Positions 1 through 6,579 of a stretch of DNA of 40,948 bases are shown here, one piece after another. The position numbers and the translations under genes are program-made. The notes below the pieces were generated by a model, which was not told the origin of the DNA, searched no databases, and was given only the letters and a program-made list of their open reading frames with translations. Within the stretch, counting starts at the first letter, position 1; each line of letters starts with the position of its first letter. The stretch is taken from positions 1-40,948 of the forward strand of contig JAOZVV010000116.1 of NCBI GenBank assembly GCA_025869365.1. Direction: 5' to 3'. The DNA is from Pseudonocardia sp. (GTDB taxonomy: Bacteria; Actinomycetota; Actinomycetes; Mycobacteriales; Pseudonocardiaceae).

Positions 1-61
1 GAGCACTTGCCTCCTAAGTCCGAGCTGGAGGGGGCGGATATGGGCTGAGCCCCCCGGTGGC

Positions 62-96
62 GCGGCGGGTCCCGGCGGCCCCGCGGGACCCGCCGC
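62..96. terminator. Perfect hairpin, possible terminator
   Basis: Twelve-base perfect inverted repeat (62-73 with 85-96) and an 11-base loop, ten bases past the stop of the minus-strand kinase gene. No T-tract follows, which is common in high-GC actinobacteria. It could serve a gene entering from the left as well. The role is inferred from position and symmetry only. Confidence 0.45.
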
Positions 97-105
97 CGCA
101 CCCAC

Positions 106-1083
106 CTACAGCGCCGCGAGCCAGGCCGGCCACCGCGGGTCGCCCAGCAGGAGTCGCACGCGCATCAGCCTCCACACCCCGTACTTGTGGTAGTCGAAGT
201 CCCAGGCCGTGCCGAGCCGGTGGTTCACCAGGCCCCACAGGCCCCAGCGCACGTCCGCCAGCGCCCGGAAGACCTGGACCCGCGCGACGAGCGGCCGGGG
301 TGTCGACCCGTAGTAGGCCTCCACCAGCTCGAGCGTCCGCGGTTCGGGGCAGGACATCTCGGCGATCAGCTCGGCCAGGTCGCCGGCGCGGTCGTTGTTC
401 GAGGCGAACTCGTGGTCGATCAGGCGCATCGGCAGGTCCCGGGAGGGTTCCGGGCCGTCGCCGATCAGGAGGTTGCCGGGGGTCGGGTCGTTGTGACAGG
501 CCACGAGGTCCAGCCCGGACGCGAGCACCGCGCGCCGGATGTCCGCGTACCCGGCGAGCACGGCAGCGGTGGCGGGCGGCGGCCGCACGCCGAGCTCGCG
601 GGCCTGCTCGCGGAGCGCGTCCGTCCGGTCCAGGACGGTCCTGGTCAGGCCCAGCGGCCCGGCGGCGTGCAGCGTCCGGAACAGCGCGACGGCCTGCTCG
701 GCCCGGCCCGGGCCGGCCAGGTCGCCCGTGGTGCACGCCCGGTACCCCTCCAGGAACTCGGTCACCTCGATCCCGGTGGCCGGGTCGAAGAACACCGTCT
801 CCGGGCCGATGCCCAGCCCGGCGGCGCGCACCGCGGCCTCGTTCGCGGCGCGGCGGTCCACGAACGCCTCGCTGCCGGGGCCGGGGACCTTCAGGACATA
901 GCGCCGCCGCTCGCCGTCGACGGTCAGCCGCCACGTGCTGTTCTGCAGCCCGCCCGCGACGGGCGCGTAGCGGATCTCCCGGCCGGCCCATCGGTCGATG
1001 CACCCGAGCGCCTTCTCCGCCGCCCGCTCCGCGTCGGTCCGGGCGGTGCCGACGAGCCTGTCCCGCACGTCCGGGGGCCTCAC
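106..1083 (-). CDS. Phosphotransferase, choline/aminoglycoside kinase fold
   Basis: A 325-residue APH/choline-kinase superfamily protein (protein-kinase-like fold). Visible motifs are a lysine in YVLKVPG for ATP phosphate binding, the catalytic loop CHNDPTPGNLL with the HxD...N pattern, and LIDHEFA supplying the metal-binding acidic residue. This set is closest to LicA-type choline/ethanolamine kinases, but the substrate cannot be read from sequence; a small hydroxylated molecule phosphorylated in the cytosol is expected. The start is a GTG whose bases overlap the TGA of the upstream kinase (GTGA), indicating translational coupling. It is the last gene of a TetR-kinase-kinase operon. The C-terminal half resembles the preceding kinase, so the two look like an old tandem duplication. 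Confidence 0.85.
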   Translation of the reverse strand: MRPPDVRDRLVGTARTDAERAAEKALGCIDRWAGREIRYAPVAGGLQNSTWRLTVDGERRRYVLKVPGPGSEAFVDRRAANEAAVRAAGLGIGPETVFFDPATGIEVTEFLEGYRACTTGDLAGPGRAEQAVALFRTLHAAGPLGLTRTVLDRTDALREQARELGVRPPPATAAVLAGYADIRRAVLASGLDLVACHNDPTPGNLLIGDGPEPSRDLPMRLIDHEFASNNDRAGDLAELIAEMSCPEPRTLELVEAYYGSTPRPLVARVQVFRALADVRWGLWGLVNHRLGTAWDFDYHKYGVWRLMRVRLLLGDPRWPAWLAAL

Positions 1084-2033
1084 AGGGCGCGGACGAGCTC
1101 GGGGAGACGGACGTCCCGCAAGCCGGCTCGGGCGTGGACCAGCTGCCAGTTCGCGAACTTCACGTAGTCCAGCGTGCCCGGCCGGACGGCGTCCGCGTAC
1201 AGCCCGATCACCGCCCGGCGGAGCTGGTCCGCGATGCCGTAGACGCGGGCGCGGGCGAACGACGACGCGTCCAGCGAGCCGTGGGCCAGCTCGAACACCT
1301 CCTCGGTGTCCCGGGACCCCGCTCCGGAGGGCCGCAGCTCGGCGAGCAGCACCCCGAGGTCCTGCAGCGGGTCCATCAGCCCCGCGGAGTCCCAGTCCAC
1401 GAGCAGCAGGCCGTCCGCCGTGACCAGCACGTTGGACACGTTGCCGTCCCCGTGGCACGGGACGAGATCGACGCCGGCCGCGGCGATGCGTCCCTCGGCG
1501 GGCGCGAGCCGGCGGCACATCGGGCCGAGGTCCGCGGGCAGGGCCGCGCCGGCGGCGCGGGCCAGCCGGACGACCGCGCGGAGGTCGTCGAACACCGAGG
1601 CGCGCCGGGTGATGCCGGGCAGGTCGTGCACCCTGCGACGGAGGGCGACGAGGCGCTCCACCTCGGCGAGGTCGTCGAACCGGTCGAGGGTCGCGGTGGC
1701 GGCGATGCCGGTGAGGTCCTCCATGACCAGCAGCCCCAGCGCGGGGTCCGAGACCGATACCCGAGGCCCGATCCCGGCGTCCCCGGCGGCCCGGGCCGCG
1801 GCGAACGCGGCGGGGACGTCGACGTAGCCGCGGGCGTGCGGCAGGGTGACCTTGACGAACGCCGCCGTTCCGGCCCGCGCGTCGGGCTCGGCGGAGCGCA
1901 CCGACCACCGTCGCGAGTCCGCGCCCCACCAGCTGGGGCTGGCCACGGCGGGTCCGGGTTCGAGGTCAGGGTCCGCGCCGGTCCACAAGCCGGCTTCCCG
2001 CAGGATCTCCGAGACCGGGTGCTCCGGCGTCAT
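1080..2033 (-). CDS. Phosphotransferase, APH/choline kinase fold (second copy)
   Basis: A 317-residue kinase-fold protein of the APH superfamily. It has an ATP-binding lysine in AFVKVTL, the catalytic loop CHGDGNVSNVL, and the metal-binding motif VDWDSAG. The start ATG is chosen because it overlaps the stop of the tetR gene in the sequence ATGA and because the N-terminal alignment to kinases begins near there. It lies between a TetR regulator and a second phosphotransferase, so all three are likely cotranscribed. Both kinases keep their catalytic residues, so they may act on related substrates, in sequence or as a heteromer. Substrate unknown. Confidence 0.85.
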   Translation of the reverse strand: MTPEHPVSEILREAGLWTGADPDLEPGPAVASPSWWGADSRRWSVRSAEPDARAGTAAFVKVTLPHARGYVDVPAAFAAARAAGDAGIGPRVSVSDPALGLLVMEDLTGIAATATLDRFDDLAEVERLVALRRRVHDLPGITRRASVFDDLRAVVRLARAAGAALPADLGPMCRRLAPAEGRIAAAGVDLVPCHGDGNVSNVLVTADGLLLVDWDSAGLMDPLQDLGVLLAELRPSGAGSRDTEEVFELAHGSLDASSFARARVYGIADQLRRAVIGLYADAVRPGTLDYVKFANWQLVHARAGLRDVRLPELVRAL

Positions 2034-2719
2034 CCCGTGCCCAGCAACCCGTTGAGCATGCGCGGGAGCACATGGTCGATCAGGTCGCCGGACGGCGGTG
2101 AGGCGGGCGCCGCGGACAGTGCGGCCGTCAGGTTCGGGTGGTTTCCGGCGGCCGCGACGGCGGAGATGTACTCGACCTGGGCCCGCTGCCACACGTCCCC
2201 GCGGCCCGCGAGGGCGGTCCGCACGGCGAGGGTGACGAACCCGTTGAGCAGCGCGATCGCCTCGAGCTTCGTGTGGGCCGGCGCGTCGACGTCCCGGAGC
2301 AGGCCGAGCGTGTGTTCGAGATGGTCGACGGCGTTCGGGCCCACCGCCGTCCGGCCCGCGGCGGAGAGGTCCAGCAGCCACGGGTGCCGCTGGTGGAGGC
2401 GCTCGAGATCCCGGGCGACGGCCACGAGGTCCGCGCGCCAGTCCCCGGTCCCGGTGCGGTCGGTGTCGAGCTCACCGGCGACGGCGTCCGCCATGAGCTC
2501 CAGCAGCTCGTCGCGGTTGTCGACGTACCGGTAGAGCGACGCGGCGCCCGCTCCGACGGCGGAGGCGACCTTGCGCATCGACACCGCCGCGAGCCCGCCC
2601 GCGTCCGCCAGCGTCACGGCGGCCACCGCGATCCGCGCCCGGTCGTGCTCGGGTACGGGTCCCCGGCCGCTGCGCTCCTCGCGCAGCCAGATGCTCGCCG
2701 GTCGTGCGGAACCACCCAT
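2030..2719 (-). CDS. TetR family transcriptional regulator
   Basis: A 229-residue regulator. An N-terminal helix-turn-helix spans roughly residues 26-72 (ends SLYRYVDNRDELLELM, typical of TetR recognition and linker helices). The rest is the all-helical ligand domain of the TetR_C type found in tetracycline-repressor-like proteins, with the hydrophobic segment KLEAIALLNGFVTLAV. It heads an operon with two phosphotransferases that overlap head to tail, so it probably controls them and itself. The ATG is preceded by GGAGG at a five-base spacing, but this Shine-Dalgarno lies inside a strong inverted repeat (see 2720-2773). Ligand unknown. Confidence 0.9.
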   Translation of the reverse strand: MGGSARPASIWLREERSGRGPVPEHDRARIAVAAVTLADAGGLAAVSMRKVASAVGAGAASLYRYVDNRDELLELMADAVAGELDTDRTGTGDWRADLVAVARDLERLHQRHPWLLDLSAAGRTAVGPNAVDHLEHTLGLLRDVDAPAHTKLEAIALLNGFVTLAVRTALAGRGDVWQRAQVEYISAVAAAGNHPNLTAALSAAPASPPSGDLIDHVLPRMLNGLLGTG

Positions 2720-2773
2720 GGACGCCTCCTGGAGCGACCACCGTATCCGGTGGTGTCGCGGAGGGAGGCGTCC
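2720..2773 (-). promoter_or_regulatory. Nested inverted repeat over tetR ribosome site
   Basis: The inner palindrome ACCACCG-tatc-CGGTGGT (2737-2754) looks like a TetR operator. It is enclosed by a second perfect 10-base repeat, GGACGCCTCC (2720-2729) and GGAGGCGTCC (2764-2773). In the minus-strand mRNA the outer arm nearest the start codon is GGAGGCGTCC followed directly by ATG, so folding would hide the Shine-Dalgarno. It may act as an operator, a translational switch, or a terminator for the small genes upstream. Confidence 0.55.
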
Positions 2774-2788
2774 GGTGGTGGGCGCCGG

Positions 2789-2977
2789 CTAGGGCCGGCA
2801 GACGCAGCCGCGGGTGAGCGACATCCGGATCGTGGCCGTGCAGAACCGCACGTCGATGGCGTTGTGCGCCGCCCACGGGTGGACGCACGCGTGGCAGATC
2901 TCGGCGTCCGGGTCCGACTCGGTGCTGTGGATCGGCCGGCTGGCCGCGGCGGTGTCCACTGCATCCACCGCCGTCAT
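2789..2977 (-). CDS. Small Cys-rich RGCVC family protein
   Basis: A 62-residue protein with Cys at 28, 31, 46, 58 and 60 and His at 29, 33 and 38, ending in RGCVCRP. The C-x2-C, lone C, and C-x-C arrangement suggests a bound metal or redox-active thiols. I recall NCBI naming such actinobacterial proteins the RGCVC family, with no known function. The ATG overlaps the stop of the 53-residue gene upstream (ATGA), so they form a translationally coupled pair. There is no signal peptide or membrane segment. It might be a zinc-ribbon-like protein or a modified peptide, but no maturation enzyme lies beside it. Confidence 0.75.
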   Translation of the reverse strand: MTAVDAVDTAAASRPIHSTESDPDAEICHACVHPWAAHNAIDVRFCTATIRMSLTRGCVCRP

Positions 2978-3135
2978 CGGACGACCTCCGGGATGTGGTC
3001 CAGGGCGCTCAGCGCGTGCACGGCGAGCGCGCGGGCGTCGGCCTCGGAGAGCGCGGAGTTCGTCCGCAACGCCTCCGCGACGAGGGCGACCCGGCGCTCG
3101 TAGGGAGAGACGAAGGAGATCGTGGCCGTGGTCAT
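2974..3135 (-). CDS. Small hypothetical protein, partner of RGCVC protein
   Basis: A 53-residue protein with an N-terminal stretch MTTATISFVSPYERR followed by a helical, acidic-amphipathic segment (LSEADARALAVHALSALDHIPE). I do not recognise a domain; the helical part resembles short SHOCT-like or UBA-like helices but is too short to assign. The ATG is preferred over an upstream in-frame start because the intervening codons read as low-complexity Arg/Pro sequence. Its stop overlaps the start of the RGCVC gene, so the two are coexpressed and may interact. A TATCGG-like hexamer (minus strand, near 3170) could be the promoter. Confidence 0.6.
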   Translation of the reverse strand: MTTATISFVSPYERRVALVAEALRTNSALSEADARALAVHALSALDHIPEVVR

Positions 3136-3347
3136 CGTGGATCCGTCCCCCGGCACGCAGTGTCCGGCGGTGTCCGATAGACGGGGGTGACGCGGACTCG
3201 AACGCCCGCGTGCAGGAACGCCCGTCGCCCCGACTCTACGCTGTGCGGGTGACCGGCGGACGGCGCGTCCGTCCGGTCCCGCGCCGCCGACGTCGTGGAC
3301 CATCGGGCCGGTGCGGCGCCGAGGCCGTCCGCCGAGAAGGGAACGCG

Positions 3348-3602
3348 GTGCCGGACAAGCTGACAGTGGACCTCCACCCGGTCTTCCGCAGCGAGCGGGA
3401 CATCACCAACGCGGTGCGCACCGCCCTCTTCCGGGCGGCCGGGGAGAAGGTGGCCCTCCTCGAGATCATCCCCGGCAAGGGGTCCGGGACGCTCCGGAGC
3501 AAGGTCCTGGCGATCCTCGCGCAGCCCCACCTGCGGAGGCTGTACCGGCGGGTGGAGCAGGCACCGGGGAACGAGGGGAAGGTGCTCGTCCACCTCCGCT
3601 GA
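3348..3602 (+). CDS. Stand-alone Smr domain protein
   Basis: An 84-residue protein that is almost entirely an Smr domain: LTVDLHP near the N-terminus (family LDLHG), LLEIIPGKGSG (family IIHGKG) and a C-terminal GKVLVHLR strand. Smr domains are the nuclease/RNA-binding module of MutS2 and small Smr proteins. The usual LDLHG glycine is replaced by Pro, and the usual His of HGKG is also Pro, so nuclease activity is doubtful while the fold looks intact. GTG start is supported by AAGGGA five bases upstream. An in-frame GTG at 3249, six bases after a TACGCT hexamer, could give an Arg-rich 33-residue extension on a leaderless transcript. Confidence 0.8.
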   Translation: MPDKLTVDLHPVFRSERDITNAVRTALFRAAGEKVALLEIIPGKGSGTLRSKVLAILAQPHLRRLYRRVEQAPGNEGKVLVHLR

Positions 3603-3646
3603 GGCACCCACCCGACCGATCCCCGGTCCGCGACGGCGATCCTTCG

Positions 3647-3652
3647 TAGACT
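3647..3652 (+). promoter_or_regulatory. TAGACT -10 box of leaderless araC-type gene
   Basis: TAGACT lies exactly seven bases before the ATG of the AraC regulator and there is no Shine-Dalgarno, so transcription should begin at the start codon. Confidence 0.5.
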
Positions 3653-3659
3653 CCTCGGC

Positions 3660-4487
3660 ATGGCCCGACCCTCGCGCGCGGACACGGGCACGGGGGCCTG
3701 GCGGCGTGAGCCCAGCACGGTGGTGCGCCGGACCGGGGTCGTGCCGGAGCGGGCGTCGGGAGAGCAGGTCATCCGGGCCGAGTCCGAGGTGTCCGGGGTC
3801 CCGTTGGAGTGGGAGCGGCACTCGCACCCGATGCACGAGCTGGTGTGGGTGCGCGGCGGGACGCTCACGTCGCGCGTCGGGGACCGGCTGTTCACCGTGT
3901 CGGACGGGTCCGGTCTGTGGATCCCGGCCGGGGCGGGCCACGCCGGCCGGCTGACGGCGAACATCGCGTTCCACGACGCCTTCTTCGCACCCGAGCACAC
4001 CCGGGTCGTCTTCGACGGGCCCACGGCGATCGCGATGACCCCGGTGCTGGAGTCGCTGCTGATGCACCTCGCCCGCACGGATCTCCCGGAGGCGGCCAGG
4101 GTGCGGGCGGAGGCGGTGGTCTTCGACGTGCTGGAGCCGTCGGAGCGTCAGCTCGCCCTGCAGGTGCCCGGCGACGCGAGGATCGACGTCATCGCCACCG
4201 CGCTGCTGGCCGATCCGGCGGACGACCGGGCGCTGGACGGGTGGGCGCGGACCCTGGGGATCAGCGAACGCACGATCACCCGCGCGTTCCGCCGCACCAC
4301 GGGGCTGTCGTTCGTGCAGTGGCGGCAGGCCCTGCGCGTCCACACCGCGCTGACGCTGCTGGCCGAGGGGCACGACGTGCAGGCGACGTCCGACCGCCTC
4401 GGGTACGCGCAGCCCAGCACCTTCATCGAGGCCTTCCGGCGCGTCATGGGCGCCACGCCCGGTGCGTATTCCGGCGTTCCGGAGTGA
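3660..4487 (+). CDS. AraC family transcriptional regulator
   Basis: A 275-residue regulator. Residues about 40-120 form a cupin-type sensor (HSHPMHELVWV, then WIPAGAGHAG), and residues about 175-270 form the paired helix-turn-helix AraC domain (LGISERTITRAFRRTTGLSF, LGYAQPSTFIEAFRRVMG). It precedes a siderophore-type ABC importer on the same strand with a 185-base gap. AraC regulators beside iron importers often sense the siderophore (for example Btr-like and PchR-like systems), so control of the importer is a reasonable inference. The other candidate regulator of the importer is a DtxR/IdeR-type repressor acting at 4563-4591. Confidence 0.9.
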   Translation: MARPSRADTGTGAWRREPSTVVRRTGVVPERASGEQVIRAESEVSGVPLEWERHSHPMHELVWVRGGTLTSRVGDRLFTVSDGSGLWIPAGAGHAGRLTANIAFHDAFFAPEHTRVVFDGPTAIAMTPVLESLLMHLARTDLPEAARVRAEAVVFDVLEPSERQLALQVPGDARIDVIATALLADPADDRALDGWARTLGISERTITRAFRRTTGLSFVQWRQALRVHTALTLLAEGHDVQATSDRLGYAQPSTFIEAFRRVMGATPGAYSGVPE

Positions 4488-4547
4488 TGTCCGGAAACCC
4501 GTATTTGCTGTCCTGAAGTCCGGATTGCCGACAGTAGCGGGCGACCG

Positions 4548-4591
4548 TAGGCTCCGCCGTGCAAGTAAGCCTTACCTGTCTGTTGGTAAGG
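4548..4591 (+). promoter_or_regulatory. Promoter and iron-box-like operator of ABC importer
   Basis: TAGGCT (4548-4553) is a plausible -10. Just downstream AAGTAAGCCTTACCT (4563-4577) matches 12 of 15 central positions of the IdeR/DtxR iron-box consensus when read on the minus strand. An overlapping inverted repeat CCTTACC (4570-4576) and GGTAAGG (4585-4591), spaced by eight bases, is also present. Either could bind a repressor at the transcript start. Confidence 0.55.
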
Positions 4592-4672
4592 ACTCCCGCC
4601 TCTCCCCGGACCTCATCCCCTCATGCCCACACCGCATCCCGCGCGCACGACCGCCCCCTCCTGCGAGCGGCC

Positions 4673-5521
4673 GTGAGGCCCGCGACCGCACTGACCGGCG
4701 AACAGCTGGTGCTGCGGTTCGGGAAGACCGCCGTCGTCCACGGCGTCTCGCTCTCGTTGCGGCCCGGCCGCGTCACCGCGCTGGTGGGCCCGAACGGCAG
4801 CGGCAAGTCCACGGTCCTGCGGTCACTCGCCCGCCTCCACCGCGTCGACGGGGGCCGGGTGACGATCGGCGGCCGGGACACCGGGGACGAGCGCCCGGTG
4901 TCCCTGCTCAGCGCGCGCCGGTTCGCCCGCGAGGTCACCCTCTTCGCCCAGTCCCGGCCCGCACCGCAGGGGCTGACCGTGCGCGAGGTCGTGGCGTTCG
5001 GGCGCCACCCGTACCGCCGCGGCTTCGCCGGACTGTCCACCGAGGACCATCGCGCGATCGACCACGCGATGGGCGCCACCGGTGTGCAGGGCATGGCCGA
5101 CCGCGCCGTCGGCGAGATGTCCGGCGGCGAGGTGCAGCGCGTCTGGCTCGCCGCGTGCCTGGCCCAGGACACCGGCGTCGTACTGCTGGACGAACCCACG
5201 AACCACCTGGACCTGCGCTACCAGATCGAGACGCTCGACCTGGTCCGCGATCTCGCCGACGACCACGGCGTGGCGGTCGGCATCGTCCTGCACGATCTCG
5301 ATCACGCCGCGCGCGTCGCGGACACGCTGCTGCTCATGGCCGCCGGCCACGTCCACGCGGCCGGTGACCCGCTCGACGTCCTCACCGAGGAGAACATCGG
5401 CGCGGTCTACGACCTCCGCGTCGAGGTCACCGTGGACCCGCGAACGGGCCGTCTCCGCATCGACCCCGTCGGGCGGCACCCCGCGCCGTCCGCGTCATCC
5501 CCCCGAAAGGCCCTCCCATGA
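4673..5521 (+). CDS. Siderophore-type ABC transporter ATPase
   Basis: The ATP-binding subunit of a FecE/FepC-type iron-siderophore importer, 282 residues from this start. Walker A is GPNGSGKST (Lys45), the signature is MSGGEVQR, Walker B is VVLLDEPTN, and the H-loop is VLHDLDHAA. The GTG is chosen because the conserved family N-terminus begins here and because it overlaps the stop of a 17-codon reading frame starting at 4623 (GTGA). A GTG at 4559 would add 38 atypical residues encoded across the operator; it lies five bases after TAGGCT, so a leaderless long form cannot be excluded. The stop overlaps the next start in ATGA. It is the first gene of a complete importer operon. Confidence 0.88.
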   Translation: MRPATALTGEQLVLRFGKTAVVHGVSLSLRPGRVTALVGPNGSGKSTVLRSLARLHRVDGGRVTIGGRDTGDERPVSLLSARRFAREVTLFAQSRPAPQGLTVREVVAFGRHPYRRGFAGLSTEDHRAIDHAMGATGVQGMADRAVGEMSGGEVQRVWLAACLAQDTGVVLLDEPTNHLDLRYQIETLDLVRDLADDHGVAVGIVLHDLDHAARVADTLLLMAAGHVHAAGDPLDVLTEENIGAVYDLRVEVTVDPRTGRLRIDPVGRHPAPSASSPRKALP

Positions 5522-6579
5522 TCCGTGCCCGTCGCCTCGCGACCGTGGCGGCGACCGCCGCCGCCGTCGCCCTCACCTCCACCGCCTGCGGCACCACGGA
5601 CGTCGGCGCGGCCGGGGCCGGCAGCACGGCGGCCCCGGCCTCGCAGTCCTGCGCCGACGACACGACGGCCACCGCCACCGGTCCGGTCTCGCTGACCGAC
5701 GGCGTCGGCCGGAAGGTGGAGCTCGCCGGGCCGGCCACCCGCGTCGCGGTCCTGGAGTGGCAGCAGGTGGAGGACGCCCTCACGCTGTGCGTCACCCCCG
5801 TCGCGGTCGCCGACGCGGCGGGCTACAGCACCTACGTGACCGCGGAGAAGCTGCCCGCCGGCGTCGCGGACGTCGGTACGCGCGGGGAGCCCGACCTCGA
5901 CACGCTCTACGCCCAGAACCCCGATCTGATCGTCGTGGAGGCCTTCGGCGCGGACGACGAGATCATCGCGAAACTGGAGAGCCGCGGCGTGCCCGTGCTC
6001 GCCACGCTCGGGGCGAACGCCGCCGATCCCATCGGCAACATGAAGAACGTCTTCACCACGATCGCCCGGGCCACGGGGCGCACCGAGCGGGCGGACCAGG
6101 TGCTGACGCGGTTCGACGAGCACCTCGCCCGGGCGAAGGAGAACGTCTCGGCCGTCGCGCTGCCGACGAAGGACTTCCTGTTCTTCGACGGCTGGATCGA
6201 GGGCGGCAACGTCGCCGTCCGCCCGTACGGCAAGGGCGCCCTGTTCACCGCGCTCGGCGAGCAGCTCGGGATGACCGCGGCCTGGACGAACGAGATCGAC
6301 GCGCGGTACGGCAGCGGAGGGGTGGACCCCGCGTACGGCCTCGCCCAGACCGACATCGAGGGACTCACGGCCGTCGGCGACGCGAACCTGTTCTACTCGA
6401 ACGACGACACCGCGGAGAGCTACGTCCCGGAGCTGCGGAAGAGCCCGATCTGGACCTCCCTGCCCGCGGTCGTCCAGGGCCGGGCGCACGCGTTCCCGTC
6501 CGGCGTCTGGGGCGCCGGCGGGCCGCTGTCGAACCAGCAGGCGATCGACGCCTACGTCGCCGCCATGACGAAGGGGTGA
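5518..6579 (+). CDS. Iron-siderophore ABC transporter binding lipoprotein
   Basis: A 353-residue FecB/FepB-like (periplasmic-binding-protein class III) lipoprotein. The signal peptide ends in a lipobox with Cys24 (TSTAC), so it is anchored outside the membrane. The mature part has the family opening VSLTDGVGRKVEL, the central segment LDTLYAQNPDLIVVEAF, and a C-terminal lobe with VWGAGGPLSNQQAIDAYV. In this family the protein captures ferric siderophore, haem or cobalamin; iron-box-like sequence upstream and absence of a cobalamin riboswitch favour ferric siderophore. It is translationally coupled to genes on both sides (ATGA before, GTGA after). Confidence 0.92.
   Translation: MIRARRLATVAATAAAVALTSTACGTTDVGAAGAGSTAAPASQSCADDTTATATGPVSLTDGVGRKVELAGPATRVAVLEWQQVEDALTLCVTPVAVADAAGYSTYVTAEKLPAGVADVGTRGEPDLDTLYAQNPDLIVVEAFGADDEIIAKLESRGVPVLATLGANAADPIGNMKNVFTTIARATGRTERADQVLTRFDEHLARAKENVSAVALPTKDFLFFDGWIEGGNVAVRPYGKGALFTALGEQLGMTAAWTNEIDARYGSGGVDPAYGLAQTDIEGLTAVGDANLFYSNDDTAESYVPELRKSPIWTSLPAVVQGRAHAFPSGVWGAGGPLSNQQAIDAYVAAMTKG

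Noticed and set aside
1..48. Possible C-terminal 15 codons of a plus-strand gene ending in TGA at 46-48.
   Set aside because: Reads EHLPPKSELEGADMG-stop, plausible but far too short to support without the upstream sequence.
4548..4680. Cobalamin riboswitch before the ABC importer.
   Set aside because: No B12-box-like sequence or room for the structure; an iron-box-like site is present.
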